DNA of 64,000 nucleotides from Telopea speciosissima (GCF_018873765.1 NC_057921.1:67011557-67075556); one strand, 5' to 3'. Positions 33,491 to 46,220 are shown, counted from the first letter of the stretch. Program-made: numbers and translations. Notes: generated by a model not told the origin, from the letters alone.

Positions 33491-35200
33491 ATCGTCAAAT
33501 AGACATAAATCTCCATTCAAAATGACTATAACACCCCACCCCTATGTGACAAATCAATGCACGGAATCTCCCATGCTCAAATCCCTTCCACTTATATTTA
33601 ATATCATTTTAGTCCTATGTAGTAAAAAGAAGACTACCAAATATATATATATGATAACAATCCCAAAGTGAGTAAGGTAAAACCCATATAATATTAGGGT
33701 GAAAGAGGGAGCGCAAACACTAAAATATATGTCATCTCATATAATCTCTCTTTCTCTTTCATCATTAATATTGATAATCCTTTGTTGTATACTCCAAAAT
33801 CCAACGAAACGAATGTTTCGCCCTCTTAACATATATGTTTTTTTTTTTTTTTTGTAACTCCCTCTAGCATATTCGATGTCAATATGTAAAACTAGCGTAA
33901 AATCCCTCTCCCCATAATATAACGATGGAGAAAATTTTCTCATGAAGAAACTGTGACCCTACGAATATACGGGGTCAATAAAAACACACACAAAAGCATC
34001 AAATGGGCGATCATTTCAGGTTTTTATGGGGCAGGGGTGGGATGAGACGGGGCAGTCATTTCGTAACCCTCTGCATCTGCTGGGGGTGAGGCTCTACACT
34101 CCCTTACAGATAAACATTTCTCCGTGTACCCAAAATATATTGTCTTCCTTCTTTTGTCGTATTTATCAAGTCAAGGTCAAAAGTAGAACCAGAAATGAAG
34201 CTGCACATATGACAGCAAATCATATGTGGAAAACAGTGGATCATCATGCTACACCTTTGATTTCTTTCCATTCTTAATTTTATTGCAAAAGACACATTTT
34301 CTTTCTGATAATACATTCAGCTCCCTTCCCAGAATAAACTTGGTTTTACTTTTTTTGGCCTTTTAGGTATATAATAAACTTAATTTTACATTTTCAACCA
34401 CTTTTACTTTAAACAGAACTTATTAGTTGTGACTTGTGACTGCACAATTTGCTCTCTCTGTCTCTGTAGCTCTCAGTCAGATTCTAACTGCTTTCTGCAA
34501 CTTATTTTTCCGGGAAGTGATTTACACGTGGCCTACGGAAGTCTGGATCATCAACCCATAAAAATACATAAATAACGTATGATTAAGTGATGACATTTGG
34601 CTTTTTTTTCTTTCTTTCATTCATAATGGTCGAAAGTGGGACAGATGTCCTCACTTATATATACGTGAAGCATACATGGATGTGTAGGTGATCTGGTATC
34701 CCATGTGTCTAGGTAGGTATCTGTCATGCTAAACCAACAGCACACGACGGTAGAGGGTGCTTCAAGTTGGTCAGAAAAGCTTTACCAGGAAAAAAAAAAA
34801 AAAAAAAAAAATTGGTCAGAAAAGAGTCTCAGTGAAAAAAAAGAGTTTAAGTGGGATGATTCTCCCTCATAGATGCATCTTTTGGGGTGTTTGAGTCATA
34901 TCGTGACACATGGTATTATTGTCAAGCTCGAAGACACTAGGGATGTGGGTTTGAGAGCACTATAGTGTGAGACCCACGTGAGGGTGTTTGAAACATACTA
35001 GTGTGGGTCCTTCTGGTTAAAGCATCAAGATTGAGCGGTGGTGCATTGTACTGTATTTTCTCTTGATAAAAAATTATCTTCTCCAATTCCTTAAAATGTG
35101 GCACTGCGACAATACTAGATAGAGATGTCGACACCTGACTGCTGCCGTATCCAACCGTCCATATCAATGAAACCCGGAATGTTGAATGGGGCAGCTGACC
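33491..35200. other. Intergenic, nothing recognised
   Basis: AT-rich, with poly-T (33838-33853) and poly-A (34791-34811) runs. No coding resemblance and no clear paired repeats. Confidence 0.5.
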
Positions 35201-35204
35201 TCTC

Positions 35205-35420
35205 AACCCAACTCCCCTCCCCAAATTTTAACATTGTCCGCTTTGAGGAAAGTTCTTGGACTTGATTTCTTAACGAGTGGGGGAAATTGTCACGACCTCA
35301 AAACTCTCCTCCCCAAATCTAACATTGCCCAACTTGGGAAAAGTTCTTAGGCTTAACCTAACAATTCTCCTCTCCAAATCTAACATTACCCCACGTTGGG
35401 GGAAGTTACTGGTTAGTCAA
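35205..35420. repeat. Imperfect tandem repeats, about 65-110 bp spacing
   Basis: The phrase ctcc.ctccccaaat.t.acatt followed by g.aaagttcttgg/aggctt occurs three times (near 35213, 35303 and 35369). This may be the remnant of an LTR or of a tandem duplication. Confidence 0.55.
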
Positions 35421-38131
35421 AATTCCAAGATGATACCTATGGAATATGATCAGTCCCTGTGTCATTGTCATCTTTATCATCTGCCAACACCAAACACTGC
35501 AACAACTGCAAGAAGTTGTTTCTCTTTCCCTTTCGCATCTTGGACACCAACTATCACTGGCCTTAGTATCAACAATGATAAGGGCAAAAGGGCCCAGTTC
35601 AGCTCCAGATAAGGTAGTTTGGGGAGGGAGGGGGGTGTTGTTAGGGATTCAACTCGTAGTTTTCAAATCAAAACGGTTGTTAGGTTTGACCACAGACCGG
35701 TTAGAGAAGGAAAGAGTTTACCTCCACCCATAAAAGAACGGTTCACCCACCATCTTAGGGTTCACAAATCTCATTGGGATTTATATATGTTCCAAAAATA
35801 CCTTTCCGATGCCCTCTCCTGCCCCGCGGTACCGTTGGTGGAGAAAAACTCGGTCCATTAGCGTAAGAAAGAGAAGAAGAAAAAAAAAAGGTTTGGGAAA
35901 AAGTTCTAGGAGCCGTCGGAGGGCAAGGTACACTAGCATTTTTTTGCCTTTCTCGCTCCTCTTCACATGAAACGACTCTATTGCCTTCCTATGTACGATA
36001 CCATTTTATCATACCTCATTGGTGTACTTCCTTATCTCGTGTTCTCAAAAAACCCTACCCCAAAAGGTTAGAGAAAAGGTTCTTCATTGGTGTGATCCCT
36101 ATGCAACCATTTTGTGAAATCTCATTGATGTGATCCCCTATGCAATGTTGATTGGTCTTACAATGAAGCAAGAGTCAATGTTTGAATCTTTACTAATGTA
36201 CCTTGAAATATTGATTTCTGCCTAAAGAATTCTACAAATCAACTTGGGTGGTTCTTAAAACCAGCTGATCTTCAGAAAACCGTCCAATTTGATTCCAATT
36301 TATGTACAACTTGGTCCTTTTTTTGGACCAACCAGAAAAGAAGGCTGTTCTGGTTTTGTCCAGTTAGGATGCTGGTTCATTATGGTTCAATGCATAATAG
36401 CTCTAGCTTATAGAATGGTTAAGATATGGTATACACCTTGTTCCAATCTATTCTTATTTCCTTTTTGGGATCATGGAGTCTCTTTCACATAAAGCAAACA
36501 GTATCAAGTTTCTCTTCACCAACAACGCAAAGAACTTTCCTTCACCGTGGGGCTTGAGAGTGGTCAGATGAGATTCCAGGGCCATTTTCAACCCTGTAAT
36601 GTAAGGGAGGAGTAATTAAGACCGTAGGATGGTGGGTGAACCCTCATCCACTGGTGGAGGAAAACTTTCCCCAAACATTGATAAATACACTGACTACAAA
36701 TGGCTTCTATTCAGCATAAGCCCATGACTACTATAGTCAAAAAGTTGATGGGGGGGGAAAGTATAAAGTTTTCCTCACTTGACATTTACTGATGGACTGA
36801 GTTTTCTTGTACCTATGGTGAAGAGAGAATCTCTTAATCCACAGGTTTTAGCGGTTGAATGAGACTCCTTGAATAGTGCCAAAGCTATTTTGGACTTTGT
36901 ACAAAAGGAAACAAAGGGAATAATGACACCCTAGCAAGGTTTAAAAGAACGGAATCAGGATCTAGATCAATCGCAGACTAAATATGCCCTGACCCTAGAA
37001 ATTCAATCCTGATTCTTAAAACAGCACATCCCAATGGCTAGGATCTCTTCACCCATGAAGAAAAAGTTTTGCCTTCATGAATAAGACATCCTCGATAACA
37101 CGTTCTTTGATAATTGTCACATGGCAGTTCAAGTGAGCTGAAATTGTGTTTATAGGTCACGGGTGGACCCAAAGTCCCCTCCTCACCTGTCAAGTGTCAA
37201 CCTAATTCGAATTTTCCAAGTGGCAAAACAAGGTATTAAAAACCAGGGAGAATCAAGGGACTCAATGGGGGTTCATGAACATACATGGGAGGGTATGCCT
37301 ACATATGAAAGGAGACAAAGAATCTCAGTTCCAAACTTACCATGTGGCAAATCGACATAATTTCACAACATTCAACAGTTGGAATTTTCAGATCACCTTT
37401 ACACGTGGCAAAAAACATCTTATGATCTGTTCTACTTCCATGCTGAGGTAGTCATCCTTGACCTGGTGCCCTTCTACTGTCTACTTTACCTGTGGCAATA
37501 CAGAGATTTTGAAAGTTTGGGATGGTATACCAATGCCAAAGACCTTATGGCCATGAGTGATTGAGTCAGTCAATCCCAACAGAGCAGGCTAAGATGACTT
37601 CAATTCAGCTAGGTTCAGATGGCATTAGTGAAATCCCCAACCCTTTACCCTCCCAAAATAAAATTACCTACCAAGTTATGCAGATATTGACTTGGTTGAC
37701 TATCTTTGTCAGTAGATGATGTGGTTATAGCTTCCAAACACCTGAAACATGTAAATTCCCCATCAGTTAAACTAAAAAAGAAGTATAAGTAAGGCACAAG
37801 GATAGAGTGGAAAAAGTTTTTGGGTAAATATATACAGGAAGTGTTCATCTACCTAAACATACAACACACCTAACATTCACCTTTGCAAATGGATTTGTCT
37901 CAAGAAATCAGAGAAATTAAATTTCTCCACATGTAAGGCTATTCTATTATATTGTCAAACCCAAAACATGACTTCTATAATTCTATTAAGAGACTTAATT
38001 ATTTAAGGATATCTACTTGTTATTTTTGTGCCTAACAGAGCTTCGGCACAATATCTTTCATTTGGCCCTGCTGAAACATGGAAGAACTGAAATCTTAAAT
38101 CAAAAGTTTCACGACATAAGCTGAGTCAGTA
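35421..38131. other. Intergenic; possible inverted pair, otherwise unassigned
   Basis: The phrase ggttcacccaccatcttagg near 35741 and aggatggtgggtgaaccct near 36626 are inverted copies about 0.9 kb apart. They may be the ends of a non-autonomous element, but no target duplication was found. No gene is recognised, apart from the exon-like piece noted separately at 37672-37741. Confidence 0.4.
37672..37741 (-). other. Orphan exon-like segment
   Basis: On the minus strand a 70-bp segment is bounded by a good acceptor (gtttcag) and a good donor (gtaggt). It reads CLEAITTSSTDKDSQPSQYL and continues HNL without a stop. No partner exons were found on either side. It could be one exon of an unseen gene, a fragment of one, or chance. 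Confidence 0.25.
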
Positions 38132-38322
38132 TAAAAGGAGACCCAGTGCATGAGGCTCCCGCCACTGCGGGCTCCCGCCACTGCGGGGTCTGGGGAGGGT
38201 CATAATGTATGCAGCCTTACCCCTGCTTTTGTAAGGAGGCTGTTTCCAAACTCGATCGAACCTGTGACCACTTGGTCACAATGGAGCACCCTTTACCGTT
38301 GCACCAAGGCTCGCCCTCAGTA
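38126..38322 (-). mobile_element. Au-type tRNA-derived SINE
   Basis: Read on the minus strand it starts near 38316 with gagccttggtgcaacgg (A-box-like), has a B-box-like ggttcgatcg, then the Au-type body (aacagcctcc, aagcaggggtaaggctgc, gaccctccccagacccc) and ends at an A/T-rich tail near 38132. A short tcagta occurs on both sides (38126-38131 and 38317-38322) and may be the target duplication. A 17-bp gctcccgccactgcggg unit is doubled within the body. Confidence 0.8.
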
Positions 38323-39029
38323 GTTACAAACAATAGATTTTTAAATGGTCTGCCTTACTCAAGATGCTATTCTTTCTTCATTCAAGAGCCTAAGCCTGGT
38401 TTTGAACTACCTGATAAATATAAAAGCCAAGATTGCTTAATGAAGGTAATGGATTGGGTCACACCTGCCCTTAACCAGTTCATGATCATGGTCATGACCA
38501 GTAGCCCTCAAAGGATCAGGCTTGTAAAACTCTCTTCAGTCTATTTCCAGTCCTGCAGTGATAAAAAAAAATTTCAGCTCAACTCCCCACCCCCCAAATA
38601 ACCATGTTTCACCTCTTCTTTTCTTAATCGAGTTTTGTTTTAGAAGGTTGATTCCTCAGATTTGTTAACTAGTTTGCATTAATCCTTAACCTAAATTTTC
38701 TTTTCCATTTGTGCATCATCCTTGACCTAAACACAAAATTCCAACTTCCATTAACCCCCACCAGCTCCTTTATGTCCAGTCATCTTTTGGTTTAAGCTTC
38801 AGTCAGAATACCTATAACTATTCACTGATAGTACCCTTCCCCCCCCCCCCCCCAAAAACAAAAAATAAAAGAAAGAAAGAAAGAATAAAGGGGAACTCCC
38901 ATTATGCAAAGCTGTTGCTAATCTTACTGATATACCAAAAATCTACCCACTTATGATAAATTGACACATGGCAAGGCTAGAACAAGGTAATCGAACTATT
39001 ACTATATAGGTATACCATATCAACACTGT
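38323..39029. other. Intergenic, nothing recognised
   Basis: Contains a C homopolymer at about 38840-38853 followed by an A-rich and gaaa-rich run. The open frame at 38209-38601 is partly SINE sequence and not a gene. Confidence 0.5.
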
Positions 39030-39430
39030 AGTGTACCAGAGGAGTCAGGGTGCCCCCCCGACATGCAGAAAGGTCTGGAGACGCCCCCAACATGCAGAAA
39101 AGTCTGGGTGCTCCTCCTTCTCAGAGAAAGGCTTGAGCACACTGCCCACAGGTAGACAGGCCTAGACTCTCCACCGCCATGCTAAGAAGTCAGATTCACA
39201 CACCATTTCTTCTATAAATAAGAAGGCAAAACTCAAGGTAAACTCTCTAGACAACATCCGGAACTATCCGATTCACTACTACTCTCTAATCTTCCCAAAC
39301 TCTTATCTTGTTGTTCGGATTCTAACTTAAGCATCGGAGAGTCCCTGGCGGAGCCCAATTCCATCCCTCTCTTGTGCTCATTCTCTGGTTTAAGGTGTGC
39401 AGTTCTCCTAGTCATCCATTCAGATTTCAG
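39030..39430 (+). mobile_element. LTR-retrotransposon fossil fragment, related to the 3.3-4.0 kb segment
   Basis: Contains a TATA-like ctataaataagaagg near 39211, followed by a region with taacttaagcatcggagagt and tgtgctcattctctgg. The same order and wording occur at 3860-3930. No gag or pol is present. Ends are not defined. It looks like an old LTR remnant. Confidence 0.45.
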
Positions 39431-40218
39431 CAGCAACCCTTACAAAACAATAAAAAAGAAGTACCTTCATATTCCACATTAAAGAATCCACAATCCAAAT
39501 TGGTTATTACTTATCAATAACTGAAACTAACCACCCCAATATTGGCGTAGAGATAAATGGGAACAACTAAACAATGTATAGATGCTCACTTTTCCTGATT
39601 AAGTCAGTGGAGCTCATCCCAGTCTCTCTCTCTCTCACTCTCTCTCCAATGACCCACACATCCAGAAACACACAAAGGCTAGGAAACTCCATCTATGATG
39701 ATATGATCTCCCCTAGCATTCAATTTGATCAGAACACAGATGGCCAAATATGCACAAACGCAATCTTTCTGTTTATGCATCAATCCCAGAGGAAACCATA
39801 AACACCCTTCACTTTTTGCTTCAATAATTTTTTCTACTTATATTTTGTTGCTGATATATTCTCAGCGCTGGTAATACCTCTATGGGATTGTCTGCATCCT
39901 TATTACCCAGAAGCTAACAGCAGTGTCCACCATTATATATGCAGCACATAGAGATCCCACAGTAAAAGATCTGCTAAGCCAATAACCAAAACAGATAGAC
40001 GATCTTATCATGCAAACTAGAGGTTTTGTTCACCCATCATCAAAATATTGTGGTAGGATCAAAGTTAGCAGAACAATGGCTAAAGATACTGGAATTACGT
40101 TTTCACAGTGGTATTCTAAAAAGACCTTTTTTTTCGATATGCAACAACCACCTTTTGCAAAAAAAAAAAAAAAACCAGCACTTCAACTTCCAAGGATAGA
40201 GAATATGAATTTTCTAAG
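39431..40218. other. Intergenic, nothing recognised
   Basis: Short CT repeat at 39625-39650 and an A run near 40161-40175. No gene motifs. Confidence 0.5.
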
Positions 40219-40304
40219 GCTCTGTTTGTATCAAGTGAAAATCACATAAGATTTTGCGTGAAAACTTTCCTTGCGCAAGGTTTTTACCTGGAAACAAACT
40301 ACAC
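40219..40304. mobile_element. Short Tourist-like MITE with TAA target duplication
   Basis: Starts ggctctgtttgtatc and ends gaaacaaactacacc, imperfect inverted ends, flanked by taa on both sides. The interior pair gcgtgaaaactttccttgcg/caaggtttttacctgg strengthens a foldback. A TAA target with GG..GTTTG ends fits the PIF/Harbinger (Tourist) class. It is short, so the call is moderate. Confidence 0.5.
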
Positions 40305-40330
40305 CTAACAGAAAAAGTTTTTCCAATGGA

Positions 40331-41040
40331 GCAATGGTAACTACCAAAGAAATGAAGATGGCAAGAACAGCACCAGAAACAGCAAATAAATGATGATTGA
40401 AAATTTGCAGCGCGTAGCGAATTGGGCTATAGAAACGCCTTGACACAAGCCAACAAAAGTTTTAGTCCTGACAAGTTCCAAAATTCTACTGAAGAATACA
40501 ATTTACTATGGTATGAAAAATCTTCTCCTCTCACACATTGTGCTCCAAGGCTCTTGCATCACTGAGTATCTGATTGATGAGTTGCAGTAATGGTATTTTC
40601 TTGCAAGGTGCTGAATCTTTCACCTTTTGGAGAAACATGAAGTCATTCTTTACCTCCTATTCAGGATGCTCCTGCAAAATGTTTTCTACTTCAGCTTTCT
40701 ATCCATAAATTTCTTGCTGGAGAAGTTTACCATCTCTAAAACCTAGCCAACTTTGTTATTCTTACTTTTTCAGTACTTCATTATCTGAACAAAGCTTTTA
40801 TTGTCAACACAAACACACCTACACTTGTGCCCACTGGTTCAGGCTCTTTAGCTCATCTGAAGAATTAACTGGGAGATAACTTGACATCTCATATATATGC
40901 AAATCCTGGATGAGCATCAATGTCATTTAGTAGATTGCTCACTGAGCCATTCAATGCAGACTAAGGGATCGAATTTGCAAATCACTGGAGGAGTGACGAC
41001 CTCTGATGCTCCCTGGAACATACTTAAATAATTATAATTC
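40331..41040 (-). pseudogene. Decayed coding-like sequence of unknown family
   Basis: On the minus strand several patches read like protein but in changing frames. One, at 40331-40446, reads RRFYSPIRYALQIFNHHLFA then VSGAVLAIFISL, a helix-like segment. Another, near 40560-40760, reads KAEVENILQEHPE and NDFMFLQKVKDSAP then LLQLINQILSDARALE. A third, near 40830-40860, reads TSVGVFVLTIKALF. Stops and frame changes separate them. I do not recognise the parent gene. It lies just downstream of the coiled-coil gene on the same strand but does not join it in frame. Confidence 0.35.
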
Positions 41041-41089
41041 AGAAAATTAAGTCAGCTTAGCCAGGACATGGGATGTGGTTAGAAATGAA

Positions 41090-41228
41090 CAAATACATAT
41101 GTTGAAGGAAAATCTGCCAATTATTGACTCTACAGTTTTATTTCTAACCTTACATACAAACAAATACATTATGTCGAAGGAAAATCTGCCAATTATTGAC
41201 TCTACAGTTTTATTTCTAACCTTACATT
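41090..41228. repeat. Tandem duplication, ~70-bp unit
   Basis: Copies 41090-41160 and 41161-41228 share caaatacat.atgt.gaagg and the following 50 bases almost exactly. They lie about 240 bp beyond the stop codon of the coiled-coil gene, perhaps within its 3' UTR. Confidence 0.88.
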
Positions 41229-41466
41229 GTATTTTCCTTGCATAACAGTGAGGGAGTTCAATAATCAGATGATATTAAACTGGATTTTCTAACAAAATAA
41301 TGTATCAGAAGAAGAGCATATACTTAACTGTACATTGTAATGTAGAGCCTCAAATTTGGCTCTTATAAACACACTATAACTTTTGGAAGGGGATCCCCTC
41401 TTAGAATCATATTAACTTTAGAGCTCAAATTCAGAGTGGGACTGTCAGCAATGAACTGAGCTGAGA

Positions 41467-44421
41467 CTAGTTTCTCCGATGCATAAACCCGTCAGATGCC
41501 AGAGTCCCCTCAAGGTCTCCTATAATACGAGCTATCCGGACTTCTAGACCCCGTTGCGCTTCCCCGAAGAGAATTCCAACACCATCAGCCAACCGCCTCA
41601 TATCAAAGCCAGCAGATTCATCAAGCTCTTCAGCAATCCCAACAAAACAAGAAGCTATCTGTGATTGTATCCCCATTAACTTCTGCCCCGTTGCAACCAT
41701 GTATCTTTGTAGCTGAAAAGTTTCTTCAAGAAAGTGCTCAAGTGTTTTTGTTTCCTCCTTGGTCTTTGCAATGCTTAAGTCTCCACAGCTCCCATGTAAT
41801 TTGTTTTTGTGCTGAACAACTCAAAAAGTTTAAATGAAATAAATAAATAGACAATAATATAGTTACTGACTACTGAAAATAGACTAGTGGTACTTTTTTT
41901 TTTTTTTTTGATTGGGGGTAGGGGGAGGTTTGGAGACTAGCAACATGGAACTTACCATCCTCTGGCATAGATCATCAGTCTTATCTTGAAGGGACTGGTA
42001 CCTGCTGACTTGTTTATTGAGCAAGGTCATTAAAGAAAAGAAACCCTTTATCTGGGCCTGCCCTTGATCATCACCACCCCTCTGTTCACAGCTTCTGTGT
42101 GTTCCGGCCAACTTCTCCAGCATGAGAAGATGCTGCTTCAGCCGCTTAATTTTGAAAGAAACTCCAAGAGCATGGAGATCCATCTTCCATGGACAAGAAT
42201 CCTTCTTAACAACAGAGTGACCCAATGATGCTACCTTATTGCCAATATGGGCCTCTAGATGCATGCATTCCCCTTGAGTATGATCAAGGTCCATGTCAGC
42301 CACTTTCTCTACTCCAATCTCTTCTTCGGGAGTTTGGATTCTGAAACCTAAGTCTTTAGACTGGTCAAACAGGTTTTCCTCATCATTCGCAGTCTCCACC
42401 TCATGAGTATTTCTAAGCACCATGGGGTAAGATTCTTCCTTCTCTCTCAGTTTGCTCTTCGTAATCTCAACTTCAGACCAGACAGGCTCATGAACTAAAG
42501 CCAGATTCATTGGGGATGAATTAAAGTTGGTATTTTGGCGATGAAAAGAGTGTAACAGCAATGAAAACCTCTCTTTTAAGGATTTCAATTCCAATTCGCG
42601 GTCCAACAACAAGGCTTCCAGCTTCATGTTTTCCTCCGTAAGTTGTGACATATTTTGGTCAAGGCCTTCAATGTGGGACTGCAAACGTTTTGTTTCCAGT
42701 TCCAAGCTCAATGTCCGCCAGCGGAAAGCTTCTAACTTCTCATCTTTCAATCTCATCTGTTCTGCAAAGGCATCTATTTCTAGGTGATGCCTCTGCTCAT
42801 GCACAATTGTGTATTTCTTCTCTGTTTCTGAGCGAATCCAACTTCCAAGTGCTTGGCACCTGTCTTGATCACGTTGAAGCAATAAAAGAACAGGATTAAA
42901 CCACAAGTTAGAATACACACATTAACCTAATGTAAAGCTTAAGGACTCAACTTAATTTAATCATCAATGCAAGAAATTAAAGATACCAAATCTGTAGTGC
43001 CAAATAGACTCTTATAACAAATGACTTTTGATAAAGTTAGATGTAGATCAGCAACTCTTAACTTTTCTCACAGTTGGTTGTAATAGATCACAAACTAGGA
43101 CCTAATGTTGAAGTAAAAGAAATTCAAAAATAGGCAAAGAGGAGATAAGGAATTTGATCTTACTAAGTTCTTCATCTGTTTCGGGTGAGAATAGATGGGA
43201 ACCATCAGAAGTTGAATTAACAATTCTCGGGGGTGTAAAACGTTCATCTTCTTTTGTATGCTCAGCTTCCAAGCAGCCAAGGTGAACATTTTTGGGGTTT
43301 ACTCTATTGTCAACAGCCTGCAATCTGGTCCTTCGTTTCTCAGAACAGCTTCCCTCAACATGATATGCCCCTTTTGAACCTGAGAACACATTTGAGGTTG
43401 ATTCTGCATCATCAGCCAAATTGCTCCTTAAAAAATGTCTGTTGTGTCTACATTTGCAGGGTGCCTTCCACCTCTCTGTCTCTAGCTCTGCTTGCTTCCT
43501 CCTTGCCTTCGATATCTTAATCTCCTTCAACAATAATTGCTTCTCTGTGGCGTCTGATTTAGATTTTCTCAGCATAGCAGACAGGATCTTGTCCTTCTGT
43601 TCCAAGTCCTTGCGCATCTTTATCATCTCCAAGGATAGCTTTTGAACCATTGAGATTGATTCCTCCTTCTGCTTGAACGCTGAGTCCAGCTCTTGCTTTG
43701 CAGCCTCAATTTGCCGAAGGGTGCGGCTCATCTCAGCTTCAAGCTGACGCTGATTTGAGACAAGTTCAATGAAGGCAGTCTTGTGTTTCCAAATTTCAGA
43801 AGAATGCTCTTGAGCTTCTCTGTTTGCAGTTTGTCTCAGTTCCTCCACAATGGCCTCGACTTTCTGTAGCTTTTCTTCTAGCTCCTTCCTCTTACTCTCC
43901 TCTGCCTCCAATGCTTTATCTGTAGACTGTATCAGAAGCTCCTTCTCTTTAACTTTTTCATTCAAACTTGATATAACTTCTTCCTTTTTTGTGTCAAGGA
44001 CCTTCAATTCATTTAGAAGAACTCTAATTTGCAATTGAAGCTTCTTCCTTTCACTTAACCAGCTCTGCTCCTGAGCAGCAAAGATGCTCACGACTTTCTC
44101 ATTAGCCTTTGCATCTTCACTTCTTATCCTCTTCAATTCTGTCACCTCTGCCTCGGCTTTCTCAAGCTTACACTGAAGCACAGACCTGCAATCGTTTGCT
44201 TCTCCTTTCTGCACTCTCCACACAAGCAGCCCCAAGAGATGTGCACTGCCTTGAAGCATTCTATCCCGCATCTCAGACCATTGCACGTCATCCGTGTCAG
44301 GTCCTGAGAGGAGCCTGAGGGCAACCAATGCACATGAAACACCAAAGCACATAGGATATAGGCTCTCAGATTCCTCTGAGATAAACAGACTTGAAGCTGA
44401 GACTTCCTTTACATCCATCAC
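41467..44421 (-). CDS. Long coiled-coil protein, plant-specific, unnamed
   Basis: Three exons on the minus strand, 44421-43164, 42863-41956 and 41811-41467, encode 836 residues. Junctions are A|GTAAGA to CAAG|AC, and ATG|GTAAGT to TTCAG|CAC; phases agree. The N-terminus has a conserved patch (YPMCFGVSCALVALRLLSGP, WSEMRDRMLQGSAHLLGLLV), then a long Glu/Lys/Leu-rich coiled coil at about 80-340. A middle coiled region carries HHLEIDAFAEQMRLKDEKLE and FRWRTLSLELETKRLQSHIE. The C-terminus is conserved (LEHFLEETFQLQRYMVATGQ, GLEVRIARIIGDLEGTLA). I recall homologous uncharacterised or myosin-like/golgin-like plant entries, but no established function. The protein is probably structural or scaffolding. 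The preceding leader probably contains an intron with donor near 45097. Confidence 0.88.
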
Positions 44422-46220
44422 TCAAGGATCTGCTCCTGGCTCTCCTTTGGGAAAGGGAGGAAAAAAATCAAAGAAGGAGATTGAGAAATCTAATCACATC
44501 AGGGGAACAACAAGACTAAACAGATACCATTATAATTTCACAAAGTAAATTGGGAAAAGAATTCATAGAACCCCATTAGTGCAGGATTCATTAAAGCTAA
44601 CTATTTCTTCATAGGACTAACAGGAACCATAAGAACCCAGGTTCTTAAGTAAGCATTGAAACTCTAAAAGAAAAACTAGCTGTCATCAAGGAGATCAAAA
44701 CACCAGCAACCCAAGAAGAGCAGTTTGTTGTCTACTTACGAGCGTATGTGGGTCAGTGGGTGGGAAAGTAATTAGTTTTCCAAGCTCAGAGTGTTCCAAA
44801 AGCATGGTTTCTTACACGTGTGGAGCCAGCAAAATCAAAACAAAGGCGATGGGTACTATAATTGAAAAGCAGAAGAAAATCATGAGAATTATTCTCTTGG
44901 TCTTCAGAGAGAAGATGATTAATTTATCTTTTCCCCTGAGTTCTTGTCCTGCCCATTTGAAGCAAAATTGCAATAGCTCCGGATTCTTGGTGGTTGGCCA
45001 CCATTACAATATATATATAAAAAAAAAATTAGCTTCACACAGAGAGTTCAAGAAGAAATTCTGAAGAAAATCGTACTTTTCGCAGAGAGATCGTACCTGT
45101 TTAAACCAGGCATACAGAACATCTTCTGCAGCTACAGAGGGATTCGCTACAACTGAATCATTATTTTGTTGCTATCCTTTCCGGACTGGATATTTTGCAG
45201 GACATCAACTTGTATAAATGTCTCAACGACCTGTCAATAATAATTTCATGAACTGCTTAAAGAAACTGTAGTGTTAATTTTCCGAAGACCGTAAAGTCTG
45301 GAAAGTGGGACCTCTGAAGCTTACTGATCCTGAGGCTCTGCAGTGAACCAATGAGTGAAAGATAACTGCTTCAACGGCGTTTGCGTTCCATGGCACGGAC
45401 ACGTAGTCAACACTACAATTACCGACACACCCTCATCTGCAAAGTGATACATGTTACATGTTAGGGCCCGAATTGCATTGGATCGCTACACTACAATGGA
45501 GATGCGCCAATGAAAGCTTCTAACGAGCTTCCAGACAAGCCTAGTAATGGCCAATGGGTATCAGGGTCTCGCTGGGTCTTCAGAGAGAGAGAGAGAGAGA
45601 TTTCTTTAGACACTTTAAACCCACCTCAGAAACCAGGTCGTCATGGGGCCCAAGATCATCAAAAATTGATAAAACCCACCTCAGAATACCAGGTCGTCAT
45701 GGGGCCATGGGGGGTGGGGGGAGCTTGGGTTTACTCTTCACTTTTCTTTCCTTGCTTGAGACCTGTAAAGCAGGAATTTGTGGAAGAAAGCAGAGCAGCG
45801 TTTCCCAATATGGGATAGCCTTCGATGAATGAAGGAGGGCCATCACCATTCACCAACTCCTCCTTTTCATTTTTATTTGTAGATCTGCCCTTGGAATCTG
45901 AACACACAGGACTTGGACTCATTACCTTCTGTCCAAAGCAAACTTTTTTTTTTTTCTCCCCCTTTATTGCAATAAAATATTATTCAAAATGTTATCTTTT
46001 CCTTGGCAATCTGCATTTTTTAAGCCACAGTGATGTAATCACATGATAATTTTCATATCCTATCTTCATTGTATGATCCACTATGTAAGGGCTTTTACCA
46101 TTGAAGATTCCTAGAGAGTTTGATTAGTCCATAGATTTGGGATCTCCTAGAACGTGCACTTTGAGTGATGATACCTATAGATCACATTGCTACCTTTAGA
46201 TGTAAGAAAAATGACTCATA
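44422..46220. other. Leader and promoter side of the coiled-coil gene, then intergenic
   Basis: Immediately upstream of the coiled-coil start (minus strand). A possible leader-intron donor aaacag|gtacga lies near 45097. A GA run is at 45585-45600 and a short tandem duplication at 45619-45704. Open frames here show no motifs. Confidence 0.45.
45619..45704. repeat. Short tandem duplication, ~54-bp spacing
   Basis: acccacctcagaa.accagg followed by tcgtcatggggcc occurs at about 45619 and again at about 45673. Confidence 0.8.

Noticed and set aside
35741-36650. Inverted phrase pair 0.9 kb apart as a transposon
   Set aside because: Only about 20 bases match and no target duplication was found, so no element is called.
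38209-38601. 130-codon open frame
   Set aside because: Its first third is Au-type SINE sequence read in the sense opposite to the SINE; the rest has no domain resemblance.
42645-42899. Plus-strand frames opposite the coiled-coil exons
   Set aside because: They are antisense shadows of a long coiled-coil reading frame on the minus strand.
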